A DNA stretch of 64,000 nt from Pseudobacteroides cellulosolvens ATCC 35603 = DSM 2933. Lineage in GTDB: Bacteria; Bacillota; Clostridia; Acetivibrionales; DSM-2933. Both the position numbers and the translations under genes were made by a program. The stretch spans positions 1,343,501 to 1,407,500 of the forward strand of contig NZ_LGTC01000001.1 in NCBI RefSeq assembly GCF_001262605.1, written 5' to 3'. Below the pieces are notes generated by a model that saw nothing but the letters and a program-made list of their open reading frames with translations, searched no databases and had not been told where the DNA came from. Shown piece after piece: positions 18,831-26,373 of this stretch (position 1 is its first letter; every line of letters starts with the position of its first letter).

Positions 18831-19179
18831 ACCCTATTCCTCCAATTAATATCATATTAATATATATATACTATACAACTCCATACAGGATTTTCAGGCA
18901 ACAATATGACGAGAATTATAGTACAATGTAAAATCATGTCGAATCCCGTATATTCCTTTTTAAATAATTCCACCCCTCCGCTTAGATTTTCATAAAACTT
19001 TATTATATAACGCTCCCTAAAAATAAAATAAAAATAAAAAAAATACCTCCTCTCTTAAATTTTATCATTTATATCCTCTATCTGACAATGTACAAAGCAT
19101 AGTGACATATTTTGTCCTTTTATATCATGTTTTAAATTGATATATAATTTAAGTTGTATAAAATCTTTTAATATAATAT
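18831..19179. other. gene-free AT-rich region between divergent genes
   Basis: About 350 bp carry no gene I can support. They hold the ribosome-binding site (GGAGGAATAGGG on the minus strand) and probable promoter of the CotH gene near 18831-18900. An A-rich tract (about 19018-19040) follows, beside a pyrimidine stretch. No hairpin or riboswitch-like fold was recognised. Confidence 0.5.
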
Positions 19180-19207
19180 TGTAACATTCATGACTTTCAA
19201 ACGTTTA
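19180..19207 (+). promoter_or_regulatory. candidate ECF-type promoter of the sigma gene
   Basis: TGTAAC (19180-19185) and CGTTTA (19202-19207) are separated by 16 nt. An AAC-containing -35 with a CGT-type -10 is the usual form of ECF promoters. It lies 24 nt upstream of the sigma GTG start, as expected for autoregulation. This is pattern reading only. Confidence 0.4.
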
Positions 19208-19231
19208 TTAAGTAAAGGCGGGTGATGCTTA

Positions 19232-19731
19232 GTGGATGCCTTGACATCACTTTACAGTGAACTTGCGGAGCCGTTAACCAGATATGCAATGACCTTTATA
19301 AGAGATATATCACTAGTTGAAGATATAGTATCTGAAACATTTTTGAGGGCTACAAAGCATTGCATAGCCAATAACGAACTTCCAGCCAGGCTTGGTTTTA
19401 TAAAGTAACAAGAAATATTGCACTTGATATTATTAGAAAGAACTCAAATATTGATTATGGTGAAGTACCAGAGACAGTAGACGATTCATGTGATGTAAAT
19501 CCGGAGATTTCAGTACTTAATGCAGAGCGTATGGATATACTTACAAACAGTTTATCCAAGCTACCGGAGCCATATAAATCCGTATTGATGCTAAAAGAGT
19601 ATGGCAATCTTACATATGCGGAAATTGCAAGCATTATTGGTGTAAGCCTCGATAATGTAAAAGTGCTTTTGTTTCGAGGAAGGCAAAAGTTAAAAAATCT
19701 ATACAGGAGGGATTATTATAATGAAATGTAA
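19232..19731 (+). pseudogene. ECF RNA polymerase sigma factor with frameshift
   Basis: From the GTG at 19232 the frame reads DALTSLYSELAEPLTRYA and EDIVSETFLRATKHC, a sigma region 2, then stops after LGFIK at about 19407. The homology continues one frame over from about 19390: AWFYKVTRNIALDIIRKN, then region 4 (LSKLPEPYKSVLMLKEYG, YAEIASIIGVSLDNVKVLLF). One base is missing near 19385-19395 (CCAGCCAGGCTTGG). The second part, including region 4, stays open to 19731 and overlaps the anti-sigma start by 11 nt. The locus may be inactive, may be a sequencing or assembly error, or may use frameshifting; I favour one of the first two. Confidence 0.8.
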
Positions 19732-20839
19732 TGAAGTACTTAAATTGCTTCCTGAGTATCTCGCAGGAACTCTTGATGCAAGTGTTAAAATGCAGGTTGA
19801 TAATCATATAAAAAACTGTGATGCTTGCAGCAAAGAGATGAAATTATTAAATGAAGATATAAAATTTGATTTCAAGCAGAATAGTATCATAGATCAAAGC
19901 AGGATATTGAAAAAAACCAGATTCAAATTTAACATGGCCATATTTCGAATAGTTTTGATAATACTAGGTGTTTTATTTTTAGTACTTATTACTCCGTTTA
20001 TTGCATGGCAAATACGTGCTGGAATAGGCCGTGAAGATCAAATGAGAGCATTTATGGATATTATACAGTTTACTCAACCTAATAAAGTAAACATGTGGGG
20101 AAATAGTGCACTAGAATCACTTTCCTTTTCTGAATCTCTTAAAATCGGAGCACGGCCTGTTATTGGCCGAAATTATGGCGAGCAAAAGGAATATGTCGGA
20201 AAAATGTCCACAATAACCGGTAAAGTCACTGTTCCTGCATATATTGGTGCTGACTTTATCCATCCTAATCTCTTTATGGATACGAAGTTTGACAGAAGCA
20301 AAGATGTAAAAGTACAGTCTGGAATATTAAGTAAAAATTTAGACAATTCAGTAGCTACAGTAGATTATTCACTTAAGAAAATAATAAGCGTGCCTGAAGT
20401 GGAAAATTTAATTGGAAATTACGATGTGGAAGTAAGCTGGATGGCTGTTGAGGCTGGCATTGAAAATTTAAAGCCTAAAAATATTTCTTTTGAAAATCAG
20501 CAGGTGCTTCAATGGGGTATTCCAGGCAAATTATCCAATCCCGGCCGCTTCCACTTTGCGGAATTTAAAAAGGGAAATGTAATAGAATACGAAAAATTAG
20601 TACTGGAAGAACTAAAGTGGCTAAATGAAAATAAGAATATTTTAAAACCTGATCCATCCTTGTTAAAGGACAATGGAATTGATAGCTCTGTAGCTGAAAA
20701 GGCTTCTCATATTTTGAAGAATGGAATTAAAGTTTATGGACTCCGCATTACCGGACCATCTAGTGAGCTTGTAAAACTAACCTCAAATTTGGATCCACGC
20801 TTTATGACTGTAGTTGATATGGATTTCTGGAACTGGTAA
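19721..20839 (+). CDS. anti-sigma factor with zinc-finger and extracellular domain
   Basis: The protein has 372 residues. The N-terminal zinc-binding anti-sigma domain has CNEVLKLLPEYLAGTLD and the HIKNCDACSKEM motif (HxxxCxxC, about 30-39). A single membrane helix covers about 70-92 (FRIVLIILGVLFLVLITPFI). The extracellular part of about 275 residues includes a large sensor-like region of unrecognised family. It overlaps the sigma gene by 11 nt, the usual sigma/anti-sigma coupling. It should hold the sigma factor at the membrane. Its partner is frameshifted, so it may now have no target. Confidence 0.85.
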   Translation: MKCNEVLKLLPEYLAGTLDASVKMQVDNHIKNCDACSKEMKLLNEDIKFDFKQNSIIDQSRILKKTRFKFNMAIFRIVLIILGVLFLVLITPFIAWQIRAGIGREDQMRAFMDIIQFTQPNKVNMWGNSALESLSFSESLKIGARPVIGRNYGEQKEYVGKMSTITGKVTVPAYIGADFIHPNLFMDTKFDRSKDVKVQSGILSKNLDNSVATVDYSLKKIISVPEVENLIGNYDVEVSWMAVEAGIENLKPKNISFENQQVLQWGIPGKLSNPGRFHFAEFKKGNVIEYEKLVLEELKWLNENKNILKPDPSLLKDNGIDSSVAEKASHILKNGIKVYGLRITGPSSELVKLTSNLDPRFMTVVDMDFWNW

Positions 20840-20894
20840 GTTCAATAGTCATAATTAGCAAAAATGTGGTCTACCTAGTCCTTGGCAATAAAGA

Positions 20895-20930
20895 TTTTTA
20901 ACGTTGTTTACATGTAAACAACGTTAAAAA
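20895..20930. terminator. perfect 36-bp palindrome, likely bidirectional terminator
   Basis: TTTTTAACGTTGTTTACA followed directly by its exact complement forms an 18-bp stem with no loop bases, T-rich at the base on both strands. It lies 56 nt after the anti-sigma gene and 120 nt beyond the end of the minus-strand gene at 21050, between convergent genes. A palindromic protein-binding site is the alternative. Confidence 0.6.
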
Positions 20931-21049
20931 TTATACCTAAGGAATATCCTTGTATTTCAAGCATCATTTATCCTCATTTGTGCATGTTTTGAATTCCTAT
21001 TTCTGCCGGCACCATAAACCCTAAATGATTCAAGTCTTTATATTTTACA

Positions 21050-21574
21050 TTAACTATTTTTCAAAGTAAACTTCCATATGCAATTATATTCTGTGGCAGT
21101 AATATCCGGATGGCAGCTTAACACCTCTGTTTCAAAGTGCTCATCTATAGTTTTGGCAAAAAGGCTGTATTCGACCATACCAACTGACTTGCAAGGAAAA
21201 TCAAGCAAGCCTTTTTTTCTTCTTGCATGTTGAACCCTGCACGTTTTAACTCGATATAACAGCACATTACCGCCTTCAACCACAAATTCATCTTCATTAA
21301 GTGAAGCGTAAAGTCTGAAAGAAAGAGCCTTTTTCAGACCATCTATGCCCGAATTGCTTCCAAGCTGTAAAAAGTCTATTAGCCGCCTTGCTTCAATCAC
21401 CGTGAATCTTCTCCATGCCTCCCTGTCCATATCAATAGCCATATCCATACCATACTTATCTTCTATGGATTGGAACCAAAGTCCGTCGTGGGCAAGCCAG
21501 TTTTTTGCATATATTTTATTGAGTTCCACCAATTCATCCTTTGATAAGTCCTCCATCTTTTCTGCCTTTATCAT
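21050..21574 (-). CDS. DUF6125-like cytosolic protein
   Basis: The protein has 174 residues, soluble, with no signal peptide. It matches from memory a clostridial family (DUF6125, related to ATC hydrolase-like proteins). The N-terminal part is ELNKIYAKNWLAHDGLWFQS. The conserved C-terminal block is CRVQHARRKKGLLDFPCKSV, GMVEYSLFAKTIDEHFETEV and CHPD, with three conserved Cys that could bind a metal or a thiol substrate. GGAGGTCGGTTC precedes the ATG. It is followed only by a pseudogene on its upstream side. The function is unknown. Confidence 0.7.
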   Translation of the reverse strand: MIKAEKMEDLSKDELVELNKIYAKNWLAHDGLWFQSIEDKYGMDMAIDMDREAWRRFTVIEARRLIDFLQLGSNSGIDGLKKALSFRLYASLNEDEFVVEGGNVLLYRVKTCRVQHARRKKGLLDFPCKSVGMVEYSLFAKTIDEHFETEVLSCHPDITATEYNCIWKFTLKNS

Positions 21575-21617
21575 GAACCGACCTCCATTTCTTTCAATAT
21601 CTCATCCATTTTTTTCT

Positions 21618-22135
21618 TTAAATCTTTACGAAAGCTAACCGACTGCGAACAATTTTGTCCAACATCCTACAAGCCTCAATCATAATGGCACACTCTATAG
21701 GCTTTTTCTGCATTTCACAAACTGTTTCGTCAGGCTTTAATATCCCTCTATTTGAGTAGTAGGAATTTGCATGGCAACCTCTTGAGCAATAAAGCTTTGC
21801 CCAGCAATCGAGACATTCTTCCTTATTGAATATGTTAGCTACGCCAAACCTATCTTTTATTTTGATATTTTCTATGCCTGAGAAGTTATTCTTTTATAGA
21901 GGCATGGACCTTCATATAAATTTATATTGAAGTGATAAAATCTGAATGACTTTCCTTCTTTTATTCTTGTAATATAATCACTTGCAAGCTTTTCATATTC
22001 TGACAGAATAGCAGGGAGGTTTTCTATATATATGAAATTCCTCCCCCTTGCCAACAACAGGTTCTATAGATATTTCGCTAAAACCAAGGTCTGTAAAATG
22101 AAATAACTGCTATATTAATTCCATTTTCAGAAAGC
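21618..22135 (-). pseudogene. SCIFF-peptide radical SAM maturase, 3' remnant with frameshifts
   Basis: Three frames must be joined to read one protein. First comes FHFTDLGFSEISIEPVVGKG (to about 22040), then IENLPAILSEYEKLASDYIT and FHFNINLYEGPCLYKR (21880-22030). Then comes IKIKDRFGVANIFNKEECLD, CWAKLYCSRGCHANSYYSNR and PIECAIMIEACRMLDKIV, ending at TAA 21618. The last part is the SPASM Cys cluster typical of maturases that form thioether links in the SCIFF (six cysteines in forty-five) peptide. The radical SAM core (CxxxCxxC) and the segment between LYKR and IKIKD are missing. No precursor peptide gene is visible. Confidence 0.78.
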
Positions 22136-22168
22136 CCTCTACATTAATATGTCATTACCTACCATAAA

Positions 22169-22531
22169 TCAGTCATGCCCGCCGCAGCTGTCACTATGCT
22201 GGTGTTCATGACATACACTGCCTGTGGATTTTAGATTTCCCGAAAGAAAACTATTTAATGTGTCTTCTGCTGTTCCTTTTGCTCCTGTAACCACCTGTAT
22301 ACCCTTTTCGTTGAAAATCTCAATGGCACCTCCACCCATTCCACCTGATATAATCACATTAACACCCATTTCATTCAGGTAATTCGGCAAGAATCCTGGT
22401 TTGTGACCGGGATTTTGAAAAAATTCGCTTTCTGTGACCTTACCACCCTGCACTGTAAACACGTTAAACCCTTCACAGTGTCCAAAATGTTGTGCCACCA
22501 TTCTTCCTTCACTAGCAACTGCAATTTTCAT
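22169..22531 (-). CDS. NifX/NifB-type dinitrogenase-cofactor family protein (first copy)
   Basis: The protein has 120 residues. The start MKIAVASEGRMVAQHFGHCEG and the core VNVIISGGMGGGAIEIFNEK are the signature of the NifX/NifY/NafY small cofactor-binding family. The C-terminus is His/Cys-rich (CHEHQHSDSCGGHD), a likely metal-binding tail. AAAGGAG precedes the ATG. It is the last gene of a five-gene run with two ferredoxin-type ATPases. No nif structural genes are here, so the cargo is presumably a general iron-sulfur or iron-containing cofactor. Confidence 0.9.
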   Translation of the reverse strand: MKIAVASEGRMVAQHFGHCEGFNVFTVQGGKVTESEFFQNPGHKPGFLPNYLNEMGVNVIISGGMGGGAIEIFNEKGIQVVTGAKGTAEDTLNSFLSGNLKSTGSVCHEHQHSDSCGGHD

Positions 22532-22547
22532 AATTTTAAAACTCCTT

Positions 22548-23429
22548 TCAGTTTTTATTCAGCAGAATTGACGATACACTTTCCCATATTTGTATAACCG
22601 CATCTTTAGCAGGGCTGCATGAAATTAGAGTTATCGGCTTTCCAGCATTGACTGCTTCTATTACTCTGGGATCAAAAGGTATCCTGCCTGCCACCGGAAT
22701 CCCCCTAAGTGTGCAGTACTCTTCAATTTTCTGCGTATTTTCCAAGTTTACATCAAACTTATTAATGCATACAACACAAGCTGCATCGAATTTACCTGCT
22801 GTTTCAATAATTCTCTCCATATCATGCATACCTGATAATGTCGGTTCAGTTACTACTAGAACCATATCAACCCCTGTCATCGATGCAATTACAGGACATC
22901 CGATACCCGGAGATCCATCTATTATGACAATCTCCTGACCATTCATGGAATTATACAGGTTCTTCCTAACCTGTGTGACTAATTTCCCAGAAGCACCATT
23001 TCCCATTTTTAGCTCTGCAGTTGAGAAAACATCGCCTTCGATCTTATACACCATTGTCTGGCCTGATATATTGTTTTCAAGCCGTATTGCTTTCTTTCCA
23101 TATTCATCTGTCGAGGAACAGAAAGCTTCACAGACGCCGCATCCTTCACACTCAAAAGCATTTAATTTTCCATCTTTTATAGCCCCAAACTGGCACAATT
23201 CCTCACACTTTCCGCAGTTTGTACAGTATTTATCATATTTCACAGCCTTCTGATATCCATAAAAGTCTGCTATTTCAGATTCTGATCCTGATGCATATAT
23301 AAGTTGCAGATTAGGTGCATCCACATCACAGTCGGAATATGCCTTATTGCTGGCAAGAGCAATGAAAGATGCTGCAACAGTTGTTTTTCCTGTACCGCCT
23401 TTACCGCTCAATATGACCAGTTGCTTCAT
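22548..23429 (-). CDS. MinD-like P-loop ATPase with inserted ferredoxin domain (first)
   Basis: The protein has 293 residues. The deviant Walker A motif KGGTGKTTVAAS is at the N-terminus. A bis-[4Fe-4S] insertion (about 62-95) has CTNCGKCEELCQFGAI and CEGCGVCEAFC. Walker-type IIDGSPGIGCPV and VLVVTEPTLSGMHDMERI follow. I placed the start at ATG 23429 because GGAGGTGTGCT lies just upstream, inside the end of the preceding gene (29-bp overlap). The family is common in clostridia beside NifX-like genes and is thought to handle iron-sulfur clusters; the exact client is unknown. Confidence 0.92.
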   Translation of the reverse strand: MKQLVILSGKGGTGKTTVAASFIALASNKAYSDCDVDAPNLQLIYASGSESEIADFYGYQKAVKYDKYCTNCGKCEELCQFGAIKDGKLNAFECEGCGVCEAFCSSTDEYGKKAIRLENNISGQTMVYKIEGDVFSTAELKMGNGASGKLVTQVRKNLYNSMNGQEIVIIDGSPGIGCPVIASMTGVDMVLVVTEPTLSGMHDMERIIETAGKFDAACVVCINKFDVNLENTQKIEEYCTLRGIPVAGRIPFDPRVIEAVNAGKPITLISCSPAKDAVIQIWESVSSILLNKN

Positions 23430-24261
23430 AGCACACCTCCTGCTCAATTGTATCAAGTATTTCCTTGAAAATACCCCAGTATCTTTCATTCTCTTTGGCT
23501 GCAACAAACCCTTTTGAATTAATTAGTGCAAGTTCTGAATCATAAGGAATGGAAGCAATTATCCTGATATCATTGTCATCGCAATATTTTTCAATCAAAC
23601 TTCTATCACCAATGTCTTTATTAACAACAAGTGCATGGGGTTTACCAAATAACTTGACCAGTTTATAAATCATATCAAAGTTATGTATTCCAAACACTGT
23701 TGGTTCAGCAACCATTAAGCAAAAATCCGCATCTTTAATGCTTTCCATTACACTACATGCACTCCCTGGAGGACAATCCAGTACTACAGTTCTGTCTTTT
23801 TGTACACTGGAAATAAGTTTCCTTATAATCGGTACTCCTGTGGCTTCACCTGTATTTAAAACTCCCGTAATAACTTCGACCTCTCCTGACACGCCGCGTT
23901 CAATATGCCCAATTTGCTTGCTGGATTCCGAAAGTGCTTTTTGCGGGCATAACATGACACATCCCTTGCAGGCATGACACAACTCTTGAAAAACGAGCAG
24001 CTTATTTTTTATATAGGCCAAAGCATTAAATTTGCACAGCTCCACACATTTTCGACATCCTGTGCATTTCTGGGCATCAACAGCAGGAATCATGGTATTG
24101 ACCTTTTCCATCAGCTTTATCTGCGGTTTCAAAAACAATCTGCCATTAGGTTCTTCTACATCACAATCGATATATACGGATTTACCTTTTGCATAAACAA
24201 GGTTTACCGATACAAATGTTTTGCCCGTACCTCCCTTTCCACTTAAAACAGCTATCTGCAT
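23401..24261 (-). CDS. MinD-like P-loop ATPase with inserted ferredoxin domain (second)
   Basis: The protein has 286 residues and the same architecture as its downstream paralogue: KGGTGKTFVSV, then CTGCRKCVELCKFNAL and CHACKGCVMLCPQKAL, then VVLDCPPGSACSVMESIK and CLMVAEPTVFGIHNFDMI. The Thr of GKT is followed by Phe rather than Thr, so the two copies differ at the nucleotide site. The genes overlap by 29 bp, and the upstream NifX-like gene ends 3 nt before this start. The pair may act as a heterodimer. Confidence 0.92.
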   Translation of the reverse strand: MQIAVLSGKGGTGKTFVSVNLVYAKGKSVYIDCDVEEPNGRLFLKPQIKLMEKVNTMIPAVDAQKCTGCRKCVELCKFNALAYIKNKLLVFQELCHACKGCVMLCPQKALSESSKQIGHIERGVSGEVEVITGVLNTGEATGVPIIRKLISSVQKDRTVVLDCPPGSACSVMESIKDADFCLMVAEPTVFGIHNFDMIYKLVKLFGKPHALVVNKDIGDRSLIEKYCDDNDIRIIASIPYDSELALINSKGFVAAKENERYWGIFKEILDTIEQEVCYEATGHIER

Positions 24262-24264
24262 GGT

Positions 24265-24630
24265 TTAACCTCCATGCTGGTGGTATCCCGCATGTATCTC
24301 TGCTAATTCCAAAAGCTCTCCCGCCTTATACTTTTGAACTATTTCCGAGACTGTACCGGGAACTGCCTTCATTATTTTAATATCTGCCGCTTTTAGGACA
24401 TCAGCTGCATTCTGACCACAATGAAAAGTTACCACTGCGTCTGCACCACTATCCACAACAGCTTGAGCAGCTTTAATTCCTGCTCCGCCCTGGCTGCTGA
24501 CCGCCTGATTGTCGATTACTTTATATTCAAGTGTTTCTGAGTCGGCAACTACAAAGTAATAAGTACGCCCGAAAGACTGGCATACACTGCTCTCTATTGT
24601 ATTTCCCTCTGATGGAACTGCAATTTTCAT
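24265..24630 (-). CDS. NifX/NifB-type dinitrogenase-cofactor family protein (second copy)
   Basis: The protein has 121 residues. MKIAVPSEGNTIESSVCQSF, GRTYYFVVADSETLEYKVID and SGADAVVTFHCGQNAADVLK match the family. It ends HAGYHQHGG, a shorter His tail than the first copy. Its start overlaps the Mrp stop by 4 nt (ATGA), giving translational coupling. It is likely an iron-sulfur or iron-cofactor carrier working with the ATPases around it. Confidence 0.9.
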   Translation of the reverse strand: MKIAVPSEGNTIESSVCQSFGRTYYFVVADSETLEYKVIDNQAVSSQGGAGIKAAQAVVDSGADAVVTFHCGQNAADVLKAADIKIMKAVPGTVSEIVQKYKAGELLELAEIHAGYHQHGG

Positions 24631-25514
24631 TTTTGATCACTCCATTTCTTTTTTATTGGACACTTATCCATTGTTGCTTTTTCAATATTCTCTACTGCAC
24701 AATCCAGATAAGAATGGTTTAACTTTTCAATATCTCCATTATCGCAAAGCTCAGCAATTGATGGATCAATAGGCATCTTTCCGAGTACGGGCACTCCCAG
24801 CTTGGAAGCGACTTCTTCTATCTTACTTTTTCCGAATAACTGAATTTCTTTACCGCAGTCAGGGCACTTAAGCCAGCTCATGTTTTCAACAATACCCAAT
24901 ACAGGTATATTCATAGATTTAGCCATATTATAAGCTTTCCTCACTATCAGAGAAACCAAATCCTGGGGCGATGTAACAATAACTATACCGCTAAGGGGTA
25001 TGGATTGAAATACAGTTAACGGAACATCTCCAGTTCCGGGAGGCATATCTAGAAATAAGTAATCAATATCCCCCCATATAACATCAGTCCAGAATTGTTT
25101 TACCGTACCTGAAATAATAGGCCCTCTCCAGATAACAGGCGAATCGTCCTTTTCAAGTAATAAGTTTATTGACATTACATTTATATTGTTATGTGTTCTC
25201 TGAGGGTAGATTCCAAGCTCACTTCCTTCGGCTTTTTTAGTGACACCGAACATTTTAGGTATGGAGGGTCCGGTGATATCTGCATCAAGAATACCAACTT
25301 TGTAGCCCTTTCTTCTCATTAGAACCGCCAAAGTTGATGTCACCAGTGATTTGCCGACACCGCCCTTTCCGCTAACTACTCCAATTACTTTTTTGATACG
25401 GTTAAGCTCATGTGACTTTTCAAGAAAATCCTGGGGGTTAACATTACAGCTTCCGGTAGAACATCCTTCACTTTTGCACTCTGTGCTTGTGCAATCGCAA
25501 CTACACTCACTCAT
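24627..25514 (-). CDS. Mrp/ApbC-type iron-sulfur cluster carrier ATPase
   Basis: The protein has 295 residues. A Cys-rich N-terminus (CSCDCTSTECKSEGCSTGSC) precedes the deviant Walker A SGKGGVGKSLVTS. DADITGPSIPKMFG, the PPGTGD loop (LDMPPGTGDVPL) and the cluster-binding CPDCGKEI (CxxC) are the Mrp/Nbp35 signatures. AGGAGATGGAGAT precedes the ATG. It is the first gene of the NifX/ATPase cluster downstream of the Cys-rich MerR gene, 68 nt away. Confidence 0.95.
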   Translation of the reverse strand: MSECSCDCTSTECKSEGCSTGSCNVNPQDFLEKSHELNRIKKVIGVVSGKGGVGKSLVTSTLAVLMRRKGYKVGILDADITGPSIPKMFGVTKKAEGSELGIYPQRTHNNINVMSINLLLEKDDSPVIWRGPIISGTVKQFWTDVIWGDIDYLFLDMPPGTGDVPLTVFQSIPLSGIVIVTSPQDLVSLIVRKAYNMAKSMNIPVLGIVENMSWLKCPDCGKEIQLFGKSKIEEVASKLGVPVLGKMPIDPSIAELCDNGDIEKLNHSYLDCAVENIEKATMDKCPIKKKWSDQK

Positions 25515-25582
25515 ATCTCCATCTCCTATTTGATTATTTTGAATTTAATTCAATAAATTTATTGAAGTTTTAATTAAAATTT

Positions 25583-25996
25583 TTACTTACATCCCGTACA
25601 TCCTGTGCACTTTTTAATCATATCGCAAGTACTGCACATTTCCGCCTTATCACTTGCCACAAGACAATAGGTTCCTTCAATCTTCCAGCAAGGCTTTGAT
25701 TCATTCACCGGAGTTGGGCTGTTCTGTTCAGCCCCGCCCTTACAGTTTCGTTTATACCAACATGAATACATGGAAGTTAGCTGCTTTACCCCGGCAATAT
25801 TCAATCCTTTTTTATCAATAAGATATTTTATAAATTTAAGCCTTTTCACATCATTGTTGGAATATCTTCTTTGGTACTTATCCCTATCAGGACGTAGGAG
25901 ATCATTCCGCTCCCAAACTCTTAGCGTTTCCGGATGTTCTCCAATCAATTCCGCTACTGTCCCTATGGTATATATACCTTTATCTTCATCAAACAT
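25583..25996 (-). CDS. MerR-family regulator with C-terminal Cys cluster
   Basis: The protein has about 137 residues. The MerR helix-turn-helix is IYTIGTVAELIGEHPETLRV and RRYSNNDVKRLKFIKYLIDK. A linker with CWYKRNC and a Cys-rich tail (CSTCDMIKKCTGCTGCK, plus upstream Cys) suggests metal or iron-sulfur sensing. The frame is open upstream to 26077, but ATG 25996 has GGATGGTGA just before it. Its position before mrp and the cofactor genes suggests it controls them. HspR-like MerR proteins lack such a tail. Confidence 0.85.
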   Translation of the reverse strand: MFDEDKGIYTIGTVAELIGEHPETLRVWERNDLLRPDRDKYQRRYSNNDVKRLKFIKYLIDKKGLNIAGVKQLTSMYSCWYKRNCKGGAEQNSPTPVNESKPCWKIEGTYCLVASDKAEMCSTCDMIKKCTGCTGCK

Positions 25997-26239
25997 GAAT
26001 TTCACCATCCAGATTATCTTGAGTTCAAAACATTTAACACTATGTCTAAGTATATTTTGAATAAATATTTTTGTCAATTTTGAGGTTTTCTAAATCCTCT
26101 GTCTTTCAAGATAATCCCAAATAGCTTTCTCAAAGGTTAATATTACACATCCATTCCAAATATTATATATATTTCTTTTTAATGATTTCCAATAATTTTA
26201 TTGAAGTTTACAAAAACATCAGCATTGTTTCTACACCTC

Positions 26240-26273
26240 AATATTATTATGTGCATATGCACACAATAATATT
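26240..26273. promoter_or_regulatory. 15-bp inverted repeat, possible operator
   Basis: AATATTATTATGTGC and GCACACAATAATATT form 15-bp arms with one mismatch around ATAT. It lies in the 377-bp gap between the UvrA-like gene end and the MerR start. There is no T-tract on either side, so a terminator is less likely than a dimeric repressor or activator site. The cognate protein is unknown. Confidence 0.4.
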
Positions 26274-26373
26274 ACATCTATTTCTTATGTATGTCAACAA
26301 GGTTATTTTTTATTTAACAACTGGTAAGAATTCCAGTACAATGCATTAAGCCATAAAACGTCTGCCTTAACAA

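Noticed and set aside
22169..25514. Nitrogen fixation locus
   Set aside because: NifX-like domains and ferredoxin-type ATPases occur widely in non-fixing Clostridia, and no nifHDK genes are present here.
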